NCBI RefSeq assembly: GCF_000970325.1
Contig: NZ_CP009518.1
Coordinates: 2,330,637-2,394,636, forward strand
Direction of reading: 5' to 3'
DNA from: Methanococcoides methylutens MM1
GTDB taxonomy: Archaea > Halobacteriota > Methanosarcinia > Methanosarcinales > Methanosarcinaceae
DNA length: 64,000 bases
Shown here: in pieces, positions 35,137 through 44,604 of the stretch
Layout: every line of letters begins with the position of its first letter
Numbering within the stretch: position 1 is the stretch's first letter
Program-made: the position numbers and the translations under genes
The notes under the pieces: generated by a model
The model's input: the letters and a program-made list of their open reading frames with translations, nothing else
Databases searched by the model: none
Told to the model about the DNA's origin: nothing

Positions 35137-35209
35137 CTAAATCAATAACACTTGATTTAGATATTCCTACAATGAAAACTTTATATAAATACCTTGAGAT
35201 TAGGTATTT
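35137..35209 (-). promoter_or_regulatory. cbiM promoter with two inverted repeats
   Basis: On the minus strand TTTATATAA at 35181-35189 is a good TATA box. One inverted repeat, arms AAATACCT and AGGTATTT with a 7-base spacer, occupies 35187-35209, overlapping the BRE/TATA region. A second, arms CTAAATCAA and TTGATTTAG with a 6-base spacer, occupies 35137-35160, near the expected transcription start. Both look like binding sites for a dimeric metal- or cobamide-responsive repressor. No riboswitch-like structure was seen. Confidence 0.6.
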
Positions 35210-35298
35210 TACCTTGTATGGTAATGGTGTATGGTTTCCCATTCAAATGTTATCAAAAAGAGAAATGGTTGAGATGCAAAACAATCAAAGTTAACTTA

Positions 35299-35883
35299 TT
35301 ACTGCCTTACAACTACAACACAATGAAGAACTGATTCCGCTTTTGGTGGTTCATCCACCGTTCCACCTGCAATACGCTCTTCAGGATAGCCAAAGTTCTC
35401 GCAAACGTAAAGTCCGGCTTCGATACCCATTTCCTTTAGGACCTCAGCAACCTCAGCAACACCAAAAGTGTCAGCAGGGAGCATGAAGATATCCTTCCCA
35501 AGTTCTATCTCCTGGATGAATGCTTTCTTTGCAGGTGCAGGGTCACGTCCATGCGCTGTTATTGCGGCTATGTTCGACATGCTGACACCCAGACGGGAAC
35601 ATGCCACCTGAATTGAAGAAATGCCCGGGATGATCCTGTCACCCTCACCGGCGAACTTGCCAAGCCCGGAGAACATTGGGTCACCTGTGGAAAGTACCAC
35701 CGCATCATCAGGCAGTTCGTGCAGGGCCTTGTAGTTCTTGATGACCTTTGCCTCACACTCAATGTAAGGTTCTGCAAGCTCGAGGGAGCGCTTTGAACCA
35801 TAGACCACCGATGCATTGCGTATTGCTTCGATGGCTTCCAGTGTCAACATGTTCGGCCCGACACCGACCCCTGCGATTATCAT
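35299..35883 (-). CDS. cbiE: Cobalt-precorrin-7 C5-methyltransferase
   Basis: 194-residue SAM-dependent methylase of anaerobic corrin synthesis. The glycine-rich start [34 protein letters not shown] and [15 protein letters not shown] are signature regions of the tetrapyrrole methylase family, closest to CbiE. Its ATG overlaps the cbiD stop by four bases. The companion C15 methylase/decarboxylase CbiT is not fused to this protein and is not seen in the window. Confidence 0.93.
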   Translation of the reverse strand: MIIAGVGVGPNMLTLEAIEAIRNASVVYGSKRSLELAEPYIECEAKVIKNYKALHELPDDAVVLSTGDPMFSGLGKFAGEGDRIIPGISSIQVACSRLGVSMSNIAAITAHGRDPAPAKKAFIQEIELGKDIFMLPADTFGVAEVAEVLKEMGIEAGLYVCENFGYPEERIAGGTVDEPPKAESVLHCVVVVRQ

Positions 35884-36908
35884 TTCTGTTCCTCGCTGTC
35901 CATGAGAACAGTTCCGTCCCTGTCAACCACCACAATGCGTGCACCTTTGCCTTTCTCCACTGTTTTGGCAAATGCGCGTTTGATGTGCTCGCCTTCAGGT
36001 TCCACCTCGATCATCTCTGAAACAGTTGCATAACCGCTGTCCTTGAGCATTTCAGGATCTCCCCATTTCAGGATCAATCCCGGCAGCCCACAAATAGCTA
36101 CCTCTCCGGTTGTGGAATCCAGGAACTCGGAGATACGGCTTCCAGCAAGAACAACCGTATAATCAGGGAAAAGCATGGTAGAATAGCGGATACCGATACG
36201 ACCGGTGGTCAGGACGACCTTTGAAGCATCGCGTACGAGATCGCTCTTCATTTCACCAAGGTGATCGTTCCAGGGCTCAACAAACCCTGTTGTTCCGAGA
36301 ATTGAGATGCCGCCCTCAACACCGATACGACTGTTCAGGGTCTGCTTTGCAATCTCAGCCCCTCTGGGCAGGGATAGCTCCACATCAACACCTTTGATTC
36401 CGATCTCTTCCACGGCCTCTGCCACAGCATCCTTAATCTGCTGCATTGGCTTCGGGTTGATTGCAGGATAGCCCTTCTTGGACTGCAGGCCGCCTCTTGT
36501 AACGATACCTATACCCTCTCCGGCAGTGATATTGATCTTGTCAGACTCAACCGCCTTTGCCTCGAACTCAAGGCCACGGGTGATATCAGACTCATGGTCG
36601 TTTTTCAGTTTAATAGCAACAGCATGACCGTCCTTTGCCCTGACATCCATGACAGCGCGAAGCCCTACAGGTGTGGGCACTGAAACCCTGTCCACATCTT
36701 TCTTCAATGAAAGGACTGCTGCCTTGGCTGCAACTGTAGCAGTGGTTCCTGTGGTATAGCCTCGCTTGAGGACTGAACCATCACTAAGAACCACCAGCAT
36801 CCCACTTTTTATGCCTTCCAAAAGCTCATCGCGGGGGACTGTTGATTTATTGATCCACTCTTCCGGGATCTTTGATTTATTAACAGGATCGATAATTGAC
36901 ATTGCCAT
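35880..36908 (-). CDS. cbiD: Cobalt-precorrin-5B C1-methyltransferase
   Basis: 342-residue enzyme of anaerobic cobamide synthesis. The hallmark [18 protein letters not shown] is near residues 45-62, followed by [23 protein letters not shown] and [16 protein letters not shown], all standard CbiD regions. Two in-frame ATG codons (36908 and 36902) are possible starts. TTTTATAA near 36930 may be its own TATA box although mutL ends only 48 bases upstream. Its stop overlaps the cbiE start. Confidence 0.95.
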   Translation of the reverse strand: MAMSIIDPVNKSKIPEEWINKSTVPRDELLEGIKSGMLVVLSDGSVLKRGYTTGTTATVAAKAAVLSLKKDVDRVSVPTPVGLRAVMDVRAKDGHAVAIKLKNDHESDITRGLEFEAKAVESDKINITAGEGIGIVTRGGLQSKKGYPAINPKPMQQIKDAVAEAVEEIGIKGVDVELSLPRGAEIAKQTLNSRIGVEGGISILGTTGFVEPWNDHLGEMKSDLVRDASKVVLTTGRIGIRYSTMLFPDYTVVLAGSRISEFLDSTTGEVAICGLPGLILKWGDPEMLKDSGYATVSEMIEVEPEGEHIKRAFAKTVEKGKGARIVVVDRDGTVLMDSEEQK

Positions 36909-36956
36909 TTATTGAATAGTTTATAGTTATAAAAGTTACCGACCAACAGGGAGAAC

Positions 36957-38816
36957 TTATCCCGTCCTCTTGAACAGCTTGTCAAGTTCCGATCTGGTAA
37001 AGGATATCATCGTCGGACGGCCATGCGGACAGGTGTACGGATTATCCGCCATATCCAATTGCTTCAGGAGACTTTCCATCTGCCCCATGCTACACCCTGC
37101 ACCCGCTTTTATCGCTGCACGGCATGCCATTGTCTTGCAGAGGTTATCGAACATTCCTGTATCATTCTTTACCCTGCCTGTTGAAAGCAGGTCTATTATT
37201 ATATCATGTACCAACTCGGTGCTCTCCATCTTCCCGAGAAGTGCAGGAACAGTGGTAACCACATAACTGTTCGGACCGAATTCTGAGATTCCAAATCCCA
37301 TTTCCTCAAGGTAAGGTATATACTCCTCAAGCAGAACCTTCTCTTTGGAGGTAAGATCAAGCGTAACAGGTGTGATCAGTTCCTGCCAGCCGGAACTGTT
37401 TGTGTCACAGATCTGTTCGTACATGACCCGCTCATGAGCAGCATGCTGATCGACTATGACAAGCCCATCGTCCAGCTCCACTATAATATAGAGCTCATTG
37501 ACCTGGCCCACGATCCTTGCTCTGTCAAGACCTGTAGATGTCCTTTCAGGTTTCTTAGGCGCCTTTGCCAGTGTCCTTTCAGAACGCTTCAGTCGCTTTT
37601 CCGTATCCCTTGCAGTGTAATGATAGGTCTCTTCGTCTTCCTTTACCAGAGGCAGGGTCTTTTTCCCGACAACAGGAATCTCTTCCTGAGGAGACTCAAC
37701 AGAACCACTTTCGTGGATCTCTTCAGGAACTTCTTCCCTGTTCTCTTCGACCTGCTCCACAAGAACGGTCTGTGCCAGCTTCTTTTCCGGCAGGTTTACC
37801 TCAGGCACAAGCTGCTCTACCTTCAACGCGTTTTCCACAGCAAGGGTGACCGCATCACAGACCTCACGCTCATGGCTCATCCTCACATACCTTTTGGCAG
37901 GATGGACATTGACATCTACCTCGGTAAGGTCCAGTTCCAGGTCAAGGACAGCCACCGGGAACCGCCCCTTGGGGATCAGGTTGTAATAACCAAGTCTCAC
38001 CGCATTGCTGATACTCTTTGAGGCCACTCCGCGGCCGTTTATGAAAAAGTATTGCTGGTCCGTCCCGCTTCGGCTCAGCTCCGGTTTTGAGATATAACCG
38101 TTTATTTTCACGATGTCCGACTCGAACTCCACAGGTATGAGCTTCTTTGCGGATTCACTTCCAAGCAGGTAGACTATGCTGTCGAATATCTCACCCGAAG
38201 TTGGTGAGCGTACCAGTACCTTGCCATCGCTTATTAGTGTAAATGAGATCTCAGGATGACCAAAAGAATGCCTTGTAACGACATCAGTGATATGTGCAAG
38301 CTCGGTGCGCATGCTTTTCAGGTACTTCTTCCTGGCAGGTGTATTATAGAACAGTGACTCCACTGCGATGGTGGTTCCCGGAGCAGCACCGACCTCCAGC
38401 ACGTTCTCGATGGCACCGCCGCTGACAACCACCTTCGTTCCGGAGATGTTGTCCTTTTCCCGGGTGGTCAGGTAGACCTTTGCAACCGCTGCAATGGAAG
38501 AGAGAGCCTCTCCCCTGAAACCCAGGGTAAGCACTTTTTCGAGGTCGTCGATATGACCTATCTTGCTGGTGGCGTGTTTTGTGAATGCAAGGGTGGAGTC
38601 TTCCCTGGACATTCCTTTCCCGTTGTCGGTAACTGTGATAAGTTCCGTTCCTGCCCCCTTCACTTCCACTCGAATTTCGGTAGCATGCGCGTCAATGGAA
38701 TTATCCAGAAGCTCTTTCACAACCGATGCCGGGCGCTCTACTACCTCGCCTGCGGCTATCTTGTTGATGGTAGCCTCATCCAGCACACGGATCCTGTTGC
38801 CGCTCACTTCTGACAT
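36957..38816 (-). CDS. mutL: DNA mismatch repair protein MutL
   Basis: 619-residue GHKL ATPase. The N-terminal motifs IAAGEVVERPASVVKELLDNSIDA, TDNGKGM and GFRGEALSSIA are intact, as is the C-terminal endonuclease motif DQHAAHERVMYE and the zinc-site elements ACRAAIKAG and CPHGRP. It is therefore an endonuclease-active MutL. The ATG at 38816 was chosen because GGAGGA lies six bases upstream and it follows the mutS stop by one base (TAACATG); upstream ATGs would overlap mutS and lack a site. Confidence 0.96.
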   Translation of the reverse strand: MSEVSGNRIRVLDEATINKIAAGEVVERPASVVKELLDNSIDAHATEIRVEVKGAGTELITVTDNGKGMSREDSTLAFTKHATSKIGHIDDLEKVLTLGFRGEALSSIAAVAKVYLTTREKDNISGTKVVVSGGAIENVLEVGAAPGTTIAVESLFYNTPARKKYLKSMRTELAHITDVVTRHSFGHPEISFTLISDGKVLVRSPTSGEIFDSIVYLLGSESAKKLIPVEFESDIVKINGYISKPELSRSGTDQQYFFINGRGVASKSISNAVRLGYYNLIPKGRFPVAVLDLELDLTEVDVNVHPAKRYVRMSHEREVCDAVTLAVENALKVEQLVPEVNLPEKKLAQTVLVEQVEENREEVPEEIHESGSVESPQEEIPVVGKKTLPLVKEDEETYHYTARDTEKRLKRSERTLAKAPKKPERTSTGLDRARIVGQVNELYIIVELDDGLVIVDQHAAHERVMYEQICDTNSSGWQELITPVTLDLTSKEKVLLEEYIPYLEEMGFGISEFGPNSYVVTTVPALLGKMESTELVHDIIIDLLSTGRVKNDTGMFDNLCKTMACRAAIKAGAGCSMGQMESLLKQLDMADNPYTCPHGRPTMISFTRSELDKLFKRTG

Positions 38817-38817
38817 G

Positions 38818-41478
38818 TTATTCCTCCGCTTTATCTCCCGTCTTCTTCTTGAGCTCATAGAGCTTGTTCAGTGCATCCATGGGGGTCATGTTATTGATAT
38901 CAAGCTTTTCAAGCTCCTCCACCACAGGGTCCTTCTCGGCAGGAGCGGAACCTTCCGGATCGAAAAGCATTAACTGCGTGTACTGTGCAGACCTTCTCCG
39001 TTTGCCACCCTTTGAACTGCTCTCCTTGCTGATGGAGCTCTCATCCTCGATATCCTGCAGTATTTCCCTTGCCCTCAAAGTTACCTTGTGGGGCACACCT
39101 GCAAGCCGGGCCACATGTATTCCGTAGCTCTTGTCCGTGGCCCCGGGTACGATCTTGCGCAGGAACACCAGGTCATCGCCATCTTCCTTCACTGCGATAT
39201 GATAGTTCTTCACCCTTTTGAGGTCGGACGAAATGTTGGTAAGCTGGTGGTAGTGAGTGGCAAAAAGTGAGCGTACGCCCACACGTCCTTTATTGTGAAT
39301 ATACTCGACAACGGCTTTCGCTATGCTGTAACCGTCATAAGTGCTTGTACCCCTGCCGATCTCATCCAGCAGGACAAGGCTTTTCGGGGTTGCGTTGTTC
39401 AGGATATTGGCAAGTTCCACCATCTCCACCATGAAGGTACTCTGCCCGCTTGCAAGGTCATCGAAGGCCCCGACCCTTGTGAACACCCTGTCCACGATAC
39501 CCACTGATGCGTGGGAAGCGGGAACGAATGAACCTGCCTGTGCCATTATTACTATCAGTGAGACCTGACGCATGTAGGTGGACTTACCGGCCATGTTGGG
39601 TCCTGTTATCAGAAGGAACTGGTTCTCCACGCAGTCCATTTCCACATCATTGGGGACAAAACCACCGGGTACCGACCTTTCCACCACCGGATGCCTGCCC
39701 TCGCGTATCAGTATCTTACAATCGGATGTTATGTTGGGCCTGACAAAATTGTTGTTAACCGAGACCTCCGCAAGGCTTGTGACACAGTCCAGCTGCCCTA
39801 TCAGGCCTGCAATGGTCTGCAGCTGTGCTGAATGTGAGGCAACGGTGGAAGTGATATTGGAAAATATCTCATACTCCAGTGCTGTGATCTTCTCATCCGC
39901 AGACAGGATGACATTTTCCCATTCCTTGAGTTCCGGAGTGTAGAACCTTTCCGCATTCCTCATGGTCTGCTTGCGTATGTAGTCCTCAGGGACCTGTGAG
40001 ATGTTTGCCTTTGTGACCTCTATGTAATATCCGAACACCTTGTTGTATCCAACCTTGAGTGACTTGATCCCGGTCCTGTCACGCTCTTTCTGCTGGAACG
40101 AGGCTATCCATGACTTGCCTCCGCTGGACATTTCCTTCAGCTCGTCCAGGGCCTCGTCATAGCCTGCTTTTATCATGCCACCTTCCCTGACACTTACCGG
40201 TGGCTCCTCAACTATGGAACTGTCTATCAGCTCCACGATGCTGTCAAGCTGGTCAAATCCCAGAAGTCCTTCCCTGATGCCCTTAAGCATCTCACAGATG
40301 TCGGCACCCTCAAGGCTTTCCGTTATCAAGGGAACTGCCTCAAGGGAGAGTTTCAGTGCAACAAGATCACGTGCATTGGAATTGCCATACATGATCCTCC
40401 CGATCATACGCTCGATGTCCTTTACAAAGGAAAGATGGGACCTGATATCGAACCTGAGCATGGTATCGTTCGCCAGCGCCTCCACGGCATCAAGACGGGA
40501 GTTGATGGCATCCACATCGATAAGCGGCTTCAGGAGCCATTTCTGGAGGAGCCTGCCACCCATTGGTGTTCTGGTATCATCCAGGACCTTCAGTATGGAC
40601 GTGTCATTTCCTTCCCCGCGCACGTTCTTTACGATCTCTAGGTTTCTCAGGGTGATGGAGTCCAGTACCATGAACTCGGAATCGGAATATGTCTTCAGCT
40701 CGCTCACATGCCCGAGTTCCCTCATCTGGGTGCTTACTGCATAATCGAGGGCAGCTCCTGCAGAGGATACTGCGTAGGGCAGCCCATCGCAGCCCATTCC
40801 CTCAAGGGTTGAGACCCTGAAGTGCTCCCTGAGTCTCTTTTCAGATGCAGGGATATCGAATGCTTCTTCCTCGAACTCATGCACCACGATCTTGAGCTCT
40901 TTGAGCCTGTCAATAATATGAATATCAGAATACAATTCAGGAGGCAGGATACATTCCGAGGGCCTCATCCTTGCAGCCTCGCTGGCTATCCTGTCATACG
41001 GAGGTGTATCAGCGAACTGTGTGGTCAGGAACTCACCTGTGGAAACATCCAGGAATGAGATGCCGTAGTTTCCGTCCCCGCCTGCAACGGACATGAGATA
41101 ATTATTGGAAGAATCCGTGAACATCGAACTGTCAATTGCAGTTCCCGGTGTCACGACCCTGACAACCCCGCGTTTCACAACACCCTTTGCCTTCTTCGGG
41201 TCCTCAAGCTGTTCACAGATAGCTACCTTGTAGCCCTTTTTGATAAGACGCGGGAGGTAGTTGTCAATGGCATGATAGGGAATGCCTGCAAGGGCCATCT
41301 TCTCGCCGTCCCTGTCCTTACCCCGCGTGGTCAGCGTTATTTCAAGTTCCTGCGCAATTGTTTTTGCATCTTCCCCGAAGGACTCATAGAAATCCCCCAT
41401 CCTGAAGAAGATCAATGCGTCGCTATGTTGCTGTTTGGCCTCATAGTACTGTTTCATTGCAGGTGTTAATTTATTCAT
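38818..41478 (-). CDS. mutS: DNA mismatch repair protein MutS
   Basis: 886-residue protein with all MutS1 domains. The mismatch-recognition motif FFRMGDFYESFGEDA is near residue 25, the connector and lever domains follow, and the ATPase Walker A LITGPNMAGKSTYMRQ, LVLLDEIGRGTSTYDG and SLFATHYHQL are near the C-terminus. GTGGAG precedes ATG 41478 with good spacing; an in-frame start 21 codons upstream has none. It forms an operon with mutL, an arrangement that many methanogens share with bacteria and probably acquired from them. Confidence 0.97.
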   Translation of the reverse strand: MNKLTPAMKQYYEAKQQHSDALIFFRMGDFYESFGEDAKTIAQELEITLTTRGKDRDGEKMALAGIPYHAIDNYLPRLIKKGYKVAICEQLEDPKKAKGVVKRGVVRVVTPGTAIDSSMFTDSSNNYLMSVAGGDGNYGISFLDVSTGEFLTTQFADTPPYDRIASEAARMRPSECILPPELYSDIHIIDRLKELKIVVHEFEEEAFDIPASEKRLREHFRVSTLEGMGCDGLPYAVSSAGAALDYAVSTQMRELGHVSELKTYSDSEFMVLDSITLRNLEIVKNVRGEGNDTSILKVLDDTRTPMGGRLLQKWLLKPLIDVDAINSRLDAVEALANDTMLRFDIRSHLSFVKDIERMIGRIMYGNSNARDLVALKLSLEAVPLITESLEGADICEMLKGIREGLLGFDQLDSIVELIDSSIVEEPPVSVREGGMIKAGYDEALDELKEMSSGGKSWIASFQQKERDRTGIKSLKVGYNKVFGYYIEVTKANISQVPEDYIRKQTMRNAERFYTPELKEWENVILSADEKITALEYEIFSNITSTVASHSAQLQTIAGLIGQLDCVTSLAEVSVNNNFVRPNITSDCKILIREGRHPVVERSVPGGFVPNDVEMDCVENQFLLITGPNMAGKSTYMRQVSLIVIMAQAGSFVPASHASVGIVDRVFTRVGAFDDLASGQSTFMVEMVELANILNNATPKSLVLLDEIGRGTSTYDGYSIAKAVVEYIHNKGRVGVRSLFATHYHQLTNISSDLKRVKNYHIAVKEDGDDLVFLRKIVPGATDKSYGIHVARLAGVPHKVTLRAREILQDIEDESSISKESSSKGGKRRRSAQYTQLMLFDPEGSAPAEKDPVVEELEKLDINNMTPMDALNKLYELKKKTGDKAEE

Positions 41479-41667
41479 TCTTGCTCCACGCTGAATTGGT
41501 CTGGTGAATTTATCAGTTTGTTGGTATTTTTGTTTTTGCATTACAGATACAGGTCATTTAAATCCGGAACAGTATAAAAATAATGCAAATATTTAACACA
41601 TTAGCCCGCTAAAAATGGTTTATTGTGATAAACGGTCAATTATTTCGGATATCATGATCTCAAGAAT

Positions 41668-43293
41668 ATGGAGGATATGTGTCCAATGGATGAACCGACA
41701 GAAGAAAAATTAAATAAGACCGTATTCTACACATCGGCCACACTGGTATCTGTTTTTGTTCTACTCGGGATATTCTTTACATCAACCATTGGAGATGTCT
41801 TTGGGACCATCCAGAATTTCATCGTTACAAGCTTTGGATGGGTGTATATCGTTTCAGTTGCATTCTTTCTCCTCTTTGTGATATGGCTTTATTTCAGCCC
41901 GTTTGGCAACATAAAGCTTGGAAAAGAGGATGATCTTCCGGAATACAGGGACAGGACCTGGTTTGCAATGCTTTTCAGTGCGGGTATGGGAATAGGATTG
42001 CTGTTCTACAGTGTTGCGGAGCCCATATTGCATATTGTTGAACCAAGAGATCCCGGGATGGATAGCATCTCCATAGCAAAGGAAGCCATCAACCTGACGT
42101 TCTTCCACTGGGGTGTTCACGCCTGGGCTATATATATCATAGTCGGGCTTGCACTTGCCTACTTTTCATATCGCCATGATATGCCCCTTACTATAAGATC
42201 AACAATGTATCCGATATTCGGAGACAAGATCTACGGTTTCCGCGGGAACCTTGTGGAGATAATTGCTATTTTCGGAACACTCTTTGGTGTGGCGACATCC
42301 CTTGGTCTTGGTGTCATGCAAATAAATGCAGGCCTGGAATATATCGGAATTATGTCGGTGTCCCTTCGTAACCAGATAATCCTTATCGTAATCATCACCA
42401 TCTTTGCCACAACTTCTGTGGTCTCCGGACTTAACAAAGGAATACGTATATTGAGCCAGGTGAACGTTGGTCTTGGAGCTTTACTCATACTCTTTGTCTT
42501 CATCACAGGCCCGACGGTCTTCCTTGCCAGTTCCTATGTTCAGAGCATCGGATATTACATGCAGAACCTGGTAGCTCTGACCTTCCAGACCGATGCCTAC
42601 AGAGGTGTGGAGTGGCAGAGCATGTGGACAATGTTCTACTGGGGATGGTGGATCTCATGGTCACCTTTTGTAGGCATGTTCATTGCACGTATATCAAAAG
42701 GCAGGACCATAAGGGAGTTCATACGAGGTGTCCTGATAGCACCTGCTCTTATTACCTTTTTCTGGATCATCGTCTTCGGAAATACGGCCATACACATAGA
42801 ACTGTTCGGAGCCGGAGGGATATCACAGGTAGTTCAGACCAGTATACCCACTGCATTGTTCGTCCTTCTGGAAAATCTTCCAGTATCATTTTTGAGCTCT
42901 GTGCTTGCAACCGTTGTTATCACCACCTTCTTTGTTACCTCATCGGATTCGGGGTCGCTGGTCATCTCTATTCTATCATCCAACGGCAATCCCCAGCCTG
43001 TTGTTGGTCTCAGGTTCTTCTGGGCCATCCTTCAGGGTTCAGTGGCTGCTGTGCTCCTGCTTACAGGAGGTCTTCTTGCATTGCAGACAGCAGCTTTGAC
43101 AACAGCACTTCCGTTCTGTATGGTCATGGTCCTCATGTGCTACAGCATTGTAAAAGGTCTTAGAAGTGAGGTAAGGGGTACAAAACTCATTGAGGATACA
43201 AAGATCAATGAAAATGAGCCGGAAGAAACATCTAGTAATAGGACAAAAATTTTGGTAGACAACATCTTCAGGAACGGGGGTACCAAGAAGTGA
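41668..43293 (+). CDS. BCCT-family glycine betaine transporter
   Basis: About 541 residues with twelve membrane segments. The BCCT signatures AGMGIGLLFYSVAEP (the GMGIG glycine motif of betaine carriers) and YWGWWISWSPFVGMFIARISKGRTIREF are present. The substrate is probably glycine betaine, taken up with Na+ or H+ for osmoprotection and, in some Methanococcoides relatives, as a methanogenic substrate. The start is uncertain: ATGs at 41668, 41677 and 41686 are in frame and GGAGG lies just after the first. Its stop overlaps the GTG of the next gene by four bases. Confidence 0.92.
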   Translation: MEDMCPMDEPTEEKLNKTVFYTSATLVSVFVLLGIFFTSTIGDVFGTIQNFIVTSFGWVYIVSVAFFLLFVIWLYFSPFGNIKLGKEDDLPEYRDRTWFAMLFSAGMGIGLLFYSVAEPILHIVEPRDPGMDSISIAKEAINLTFFHWGVHAWAIYIIVGLALAYFSYRHDMPLTIRSTMYPIFGDKIYGFRGNLVEIIAIFGTLFGVATSLGLGVMQINAGLEYIGIMSVSLRNQIILIVIITIFATTSVVSGLNKGIRILSQVNVGLGALLILFVFITGPTVFLASSYVQSIGYYMQNLVALTFQTDAYRGVEWQSMWTMFYWGWWISWSPFVGMFIARISKGRTIREFIRGVLIAPALITFFWIIVFGNTAIHIELFGAGGISQVVQTSIPTALFVLLENLPVSFLSSVLATVVITTFFVTSSDSGSLVISILSSNGNPQPVVGLRFFWAILQGSVAAVLLLTGGLLALQTAALTTALPFCMVMVLMCYSIVKGLRSEVRGTKLIEDTKINENEPEETSSNRTKILVDNIFRNGGTKK

Positions 43294-43760
43294 GTGAGCT
43301 GAAAAGGAAGTTGAATAAGATACTTAAAAGTGAAGATGAAAAAGGAACTCCATCCGATGTCTATTTGAAATTCGCACGGATGAACATCAGGGAATTTATT
43401 AAAAATGTTGTCCTTCCATCCTATCATGAGCTGAAAACAGAGCTTGAAGAACACGGAAAAGATGTTGTCATTGATGTGGATGAACCAAACATGAACTACG
43501 CATCCATCACAGTTTACACACCATCCCAGACCAACCCGGATGAAGAGGTAGAAGAATTCTGCTTCCGGATAAGAGGCAAGACATACCAGAAGATGCAGTT
43601 CGCATTTCCACAGCACGCCGAGGAAGACCAACCACGCGATCAGAGAGCAGAGATCGTATTGAGAACCGGCACCCTGAAAGAATACGATATTGAGGAACTG
43701 ACAAAAAAGGAGATCATCGACAGGTTCCTTGGGGAATATGAGAAATGGATCAAATATTGA
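43290..43760 (+). CDS. Unknown protein translationally coupled to the BCCT transporter
   Basis: 156-residue soluble, acidic protein. The N-terminus SELKRKLNKILKSEDEKGTPSDVYL is helical, a central region DVVIDVDEPNMNYASITVYTP and FCFRIRGKTYQKMQFAF is beta-rich, and the C-terminus EYDIEELTKKEIIDRFLGEYEKWI is helical. I do not recognise the family. It starts with GTG overlapping the transporter stop (GTGA), so it is made with the transporter and may regulate or bind it. Confidence 0.8.
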   Translation: MSELKRKLNKILKSEDEKGTPSDVYLKFARMNIREFIKNVVLPSYHELKTELEEHGKDVVIDVDEPNMNYASITVYTPSQTNPDEEVEEFCFRIRGKTYQKMQFAFPQHAEEDQPRDQRAEIVLRTGTLKEYDIEELTKKEIIDRFLGEYEKWIKY

Positions 43761-43914
43761 TTCCTTATATCATCCCTCTTTTCTCTTTTATTATATGTAC
43801 GATCCTCGTGCTTCTTCTAAAAGCTTCAATGCCTGAGTTCCAATCTTACTGTTCTTCAGTCAACTTCAGTCAATAAATTTAAAAAAATGGTGGGATAGGA
43901 ACAAAATGATCCTA

Positions 43915-44253
43915 TCAGTCCGTGAAGGCAAGGTATCCCGGAACTACAAGGTTTGCCACCGGTACGATCATCAGGACACCGATCCATTTTGACCTGCCAA
44001 GATTGCCTGCCATTTCACCCCAAATGTACATCAATACAAGGACATTGACATATGGGATCAGCATACCAATAAAATACCACAGGGACTTTCTTGCAATCCT
44101 GCACATAAGCACAACATTAAGGATAGGTACCCATGCCATCCACCCATTCTCGGTATTGGTTTTTGCTGCAATCCTTTGCAGCGAATAGGAATAGTATACA
44201 TACAATCCAAGTACCACTACAAGAAAAATTAACATCAAAGTTTCATCAAACAT
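43915..44253 (-). CDS. Small membrane protein (DUF5684-like)
   Basis: 112-residue protein with four hydrophobic segments: LMLIFLVVVLGLYVYYSYSL, GWMAWVPILNVVLMCRIA, SLWYFIGMLIPYVNVLVLMYIW and WIGVLMIVPVANLVVPGYLAF. The W-x-P-x-x-N repeats resemble DUF5684 proteins, which are common in archaea and lack a known function. It is likely an integral membrane accessory protein. A TATA-like TTTATATAC on this strand is near 44448-44456, far upstream. Confidence 0.75.
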   Translation of the reverse strand: MFDETLMLIFLVVVLGLYVYYSYSLQRIAAKTNTENGWMAWVPILNVVLMCRIARKSLWYFIGMLIPYVNVLVLMYIWGEMAGNLGRSKWIGVLMIVPVANLVVPGYLAFTD

Positions 44254-44604
44254 TTATTATCAGTCCATTACTTATTTTGCAAATATCTCAAATATGCTCA
44301 CAAAAATATCCAGGATAGTCCTCAAAAATTCAGCAGTCGCAGTACTAATTCCTCTCATTCGATCCCCTTGGGTCCCTGTGTTTCATATGTAAACTCATAA
44401 TATAGACGTGTTTGTCTATTTTTCGACATGTGGAATACATGCTTACTGTATATAAATTTTAGCTCCAAAATACAATGCCTTCAATGTGTTCACAATAAAA
44501 GCAGTAGCACTTTTGATAGTCAAAAAAGAGAAAAAAGGAAAGAAAAGAAAAAAATCAGCAGGAAAATCAAACTTCTCCTGCTGTTTTTAAAAATAAGGGA
44601 AGGA
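44254..44604. other. Intergenic region with no gene seen
   Basis: 351 bases. It contains a near-symmetric TATA-like TGTATATAAATTTT (44447-44460), a small inverted repeat ATAGAC/GTCTAT (44402-44419) followed by T residues, and a long purine tract (44521-44555) before the hairpin after the macroglobulin gene. The 98-codon + strand reading frame here has low complexity and is probably not real. Confidence 0.5.
44556..44583 (-). terminator. Terminator hairpin after the macroglobulin gene
   Basis: CAGCAGGA (44556-44563) and TCCTGCTG (44576-44583) form an 8-bp perfect stem around a 12-base loop, about 20 bases beyond the stop codon. On the minus strand it is followed by ATTTTTTTC, consistent with a terminator. 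Confidence 0.65.

Noticed and set aside
35080..35298. Cobalamin riboswitch upstream of cbiM
   Set aside because: No B12-box-like conserved stems were recognised; simple inverted repeats at a TATA box fit a protein operator better.
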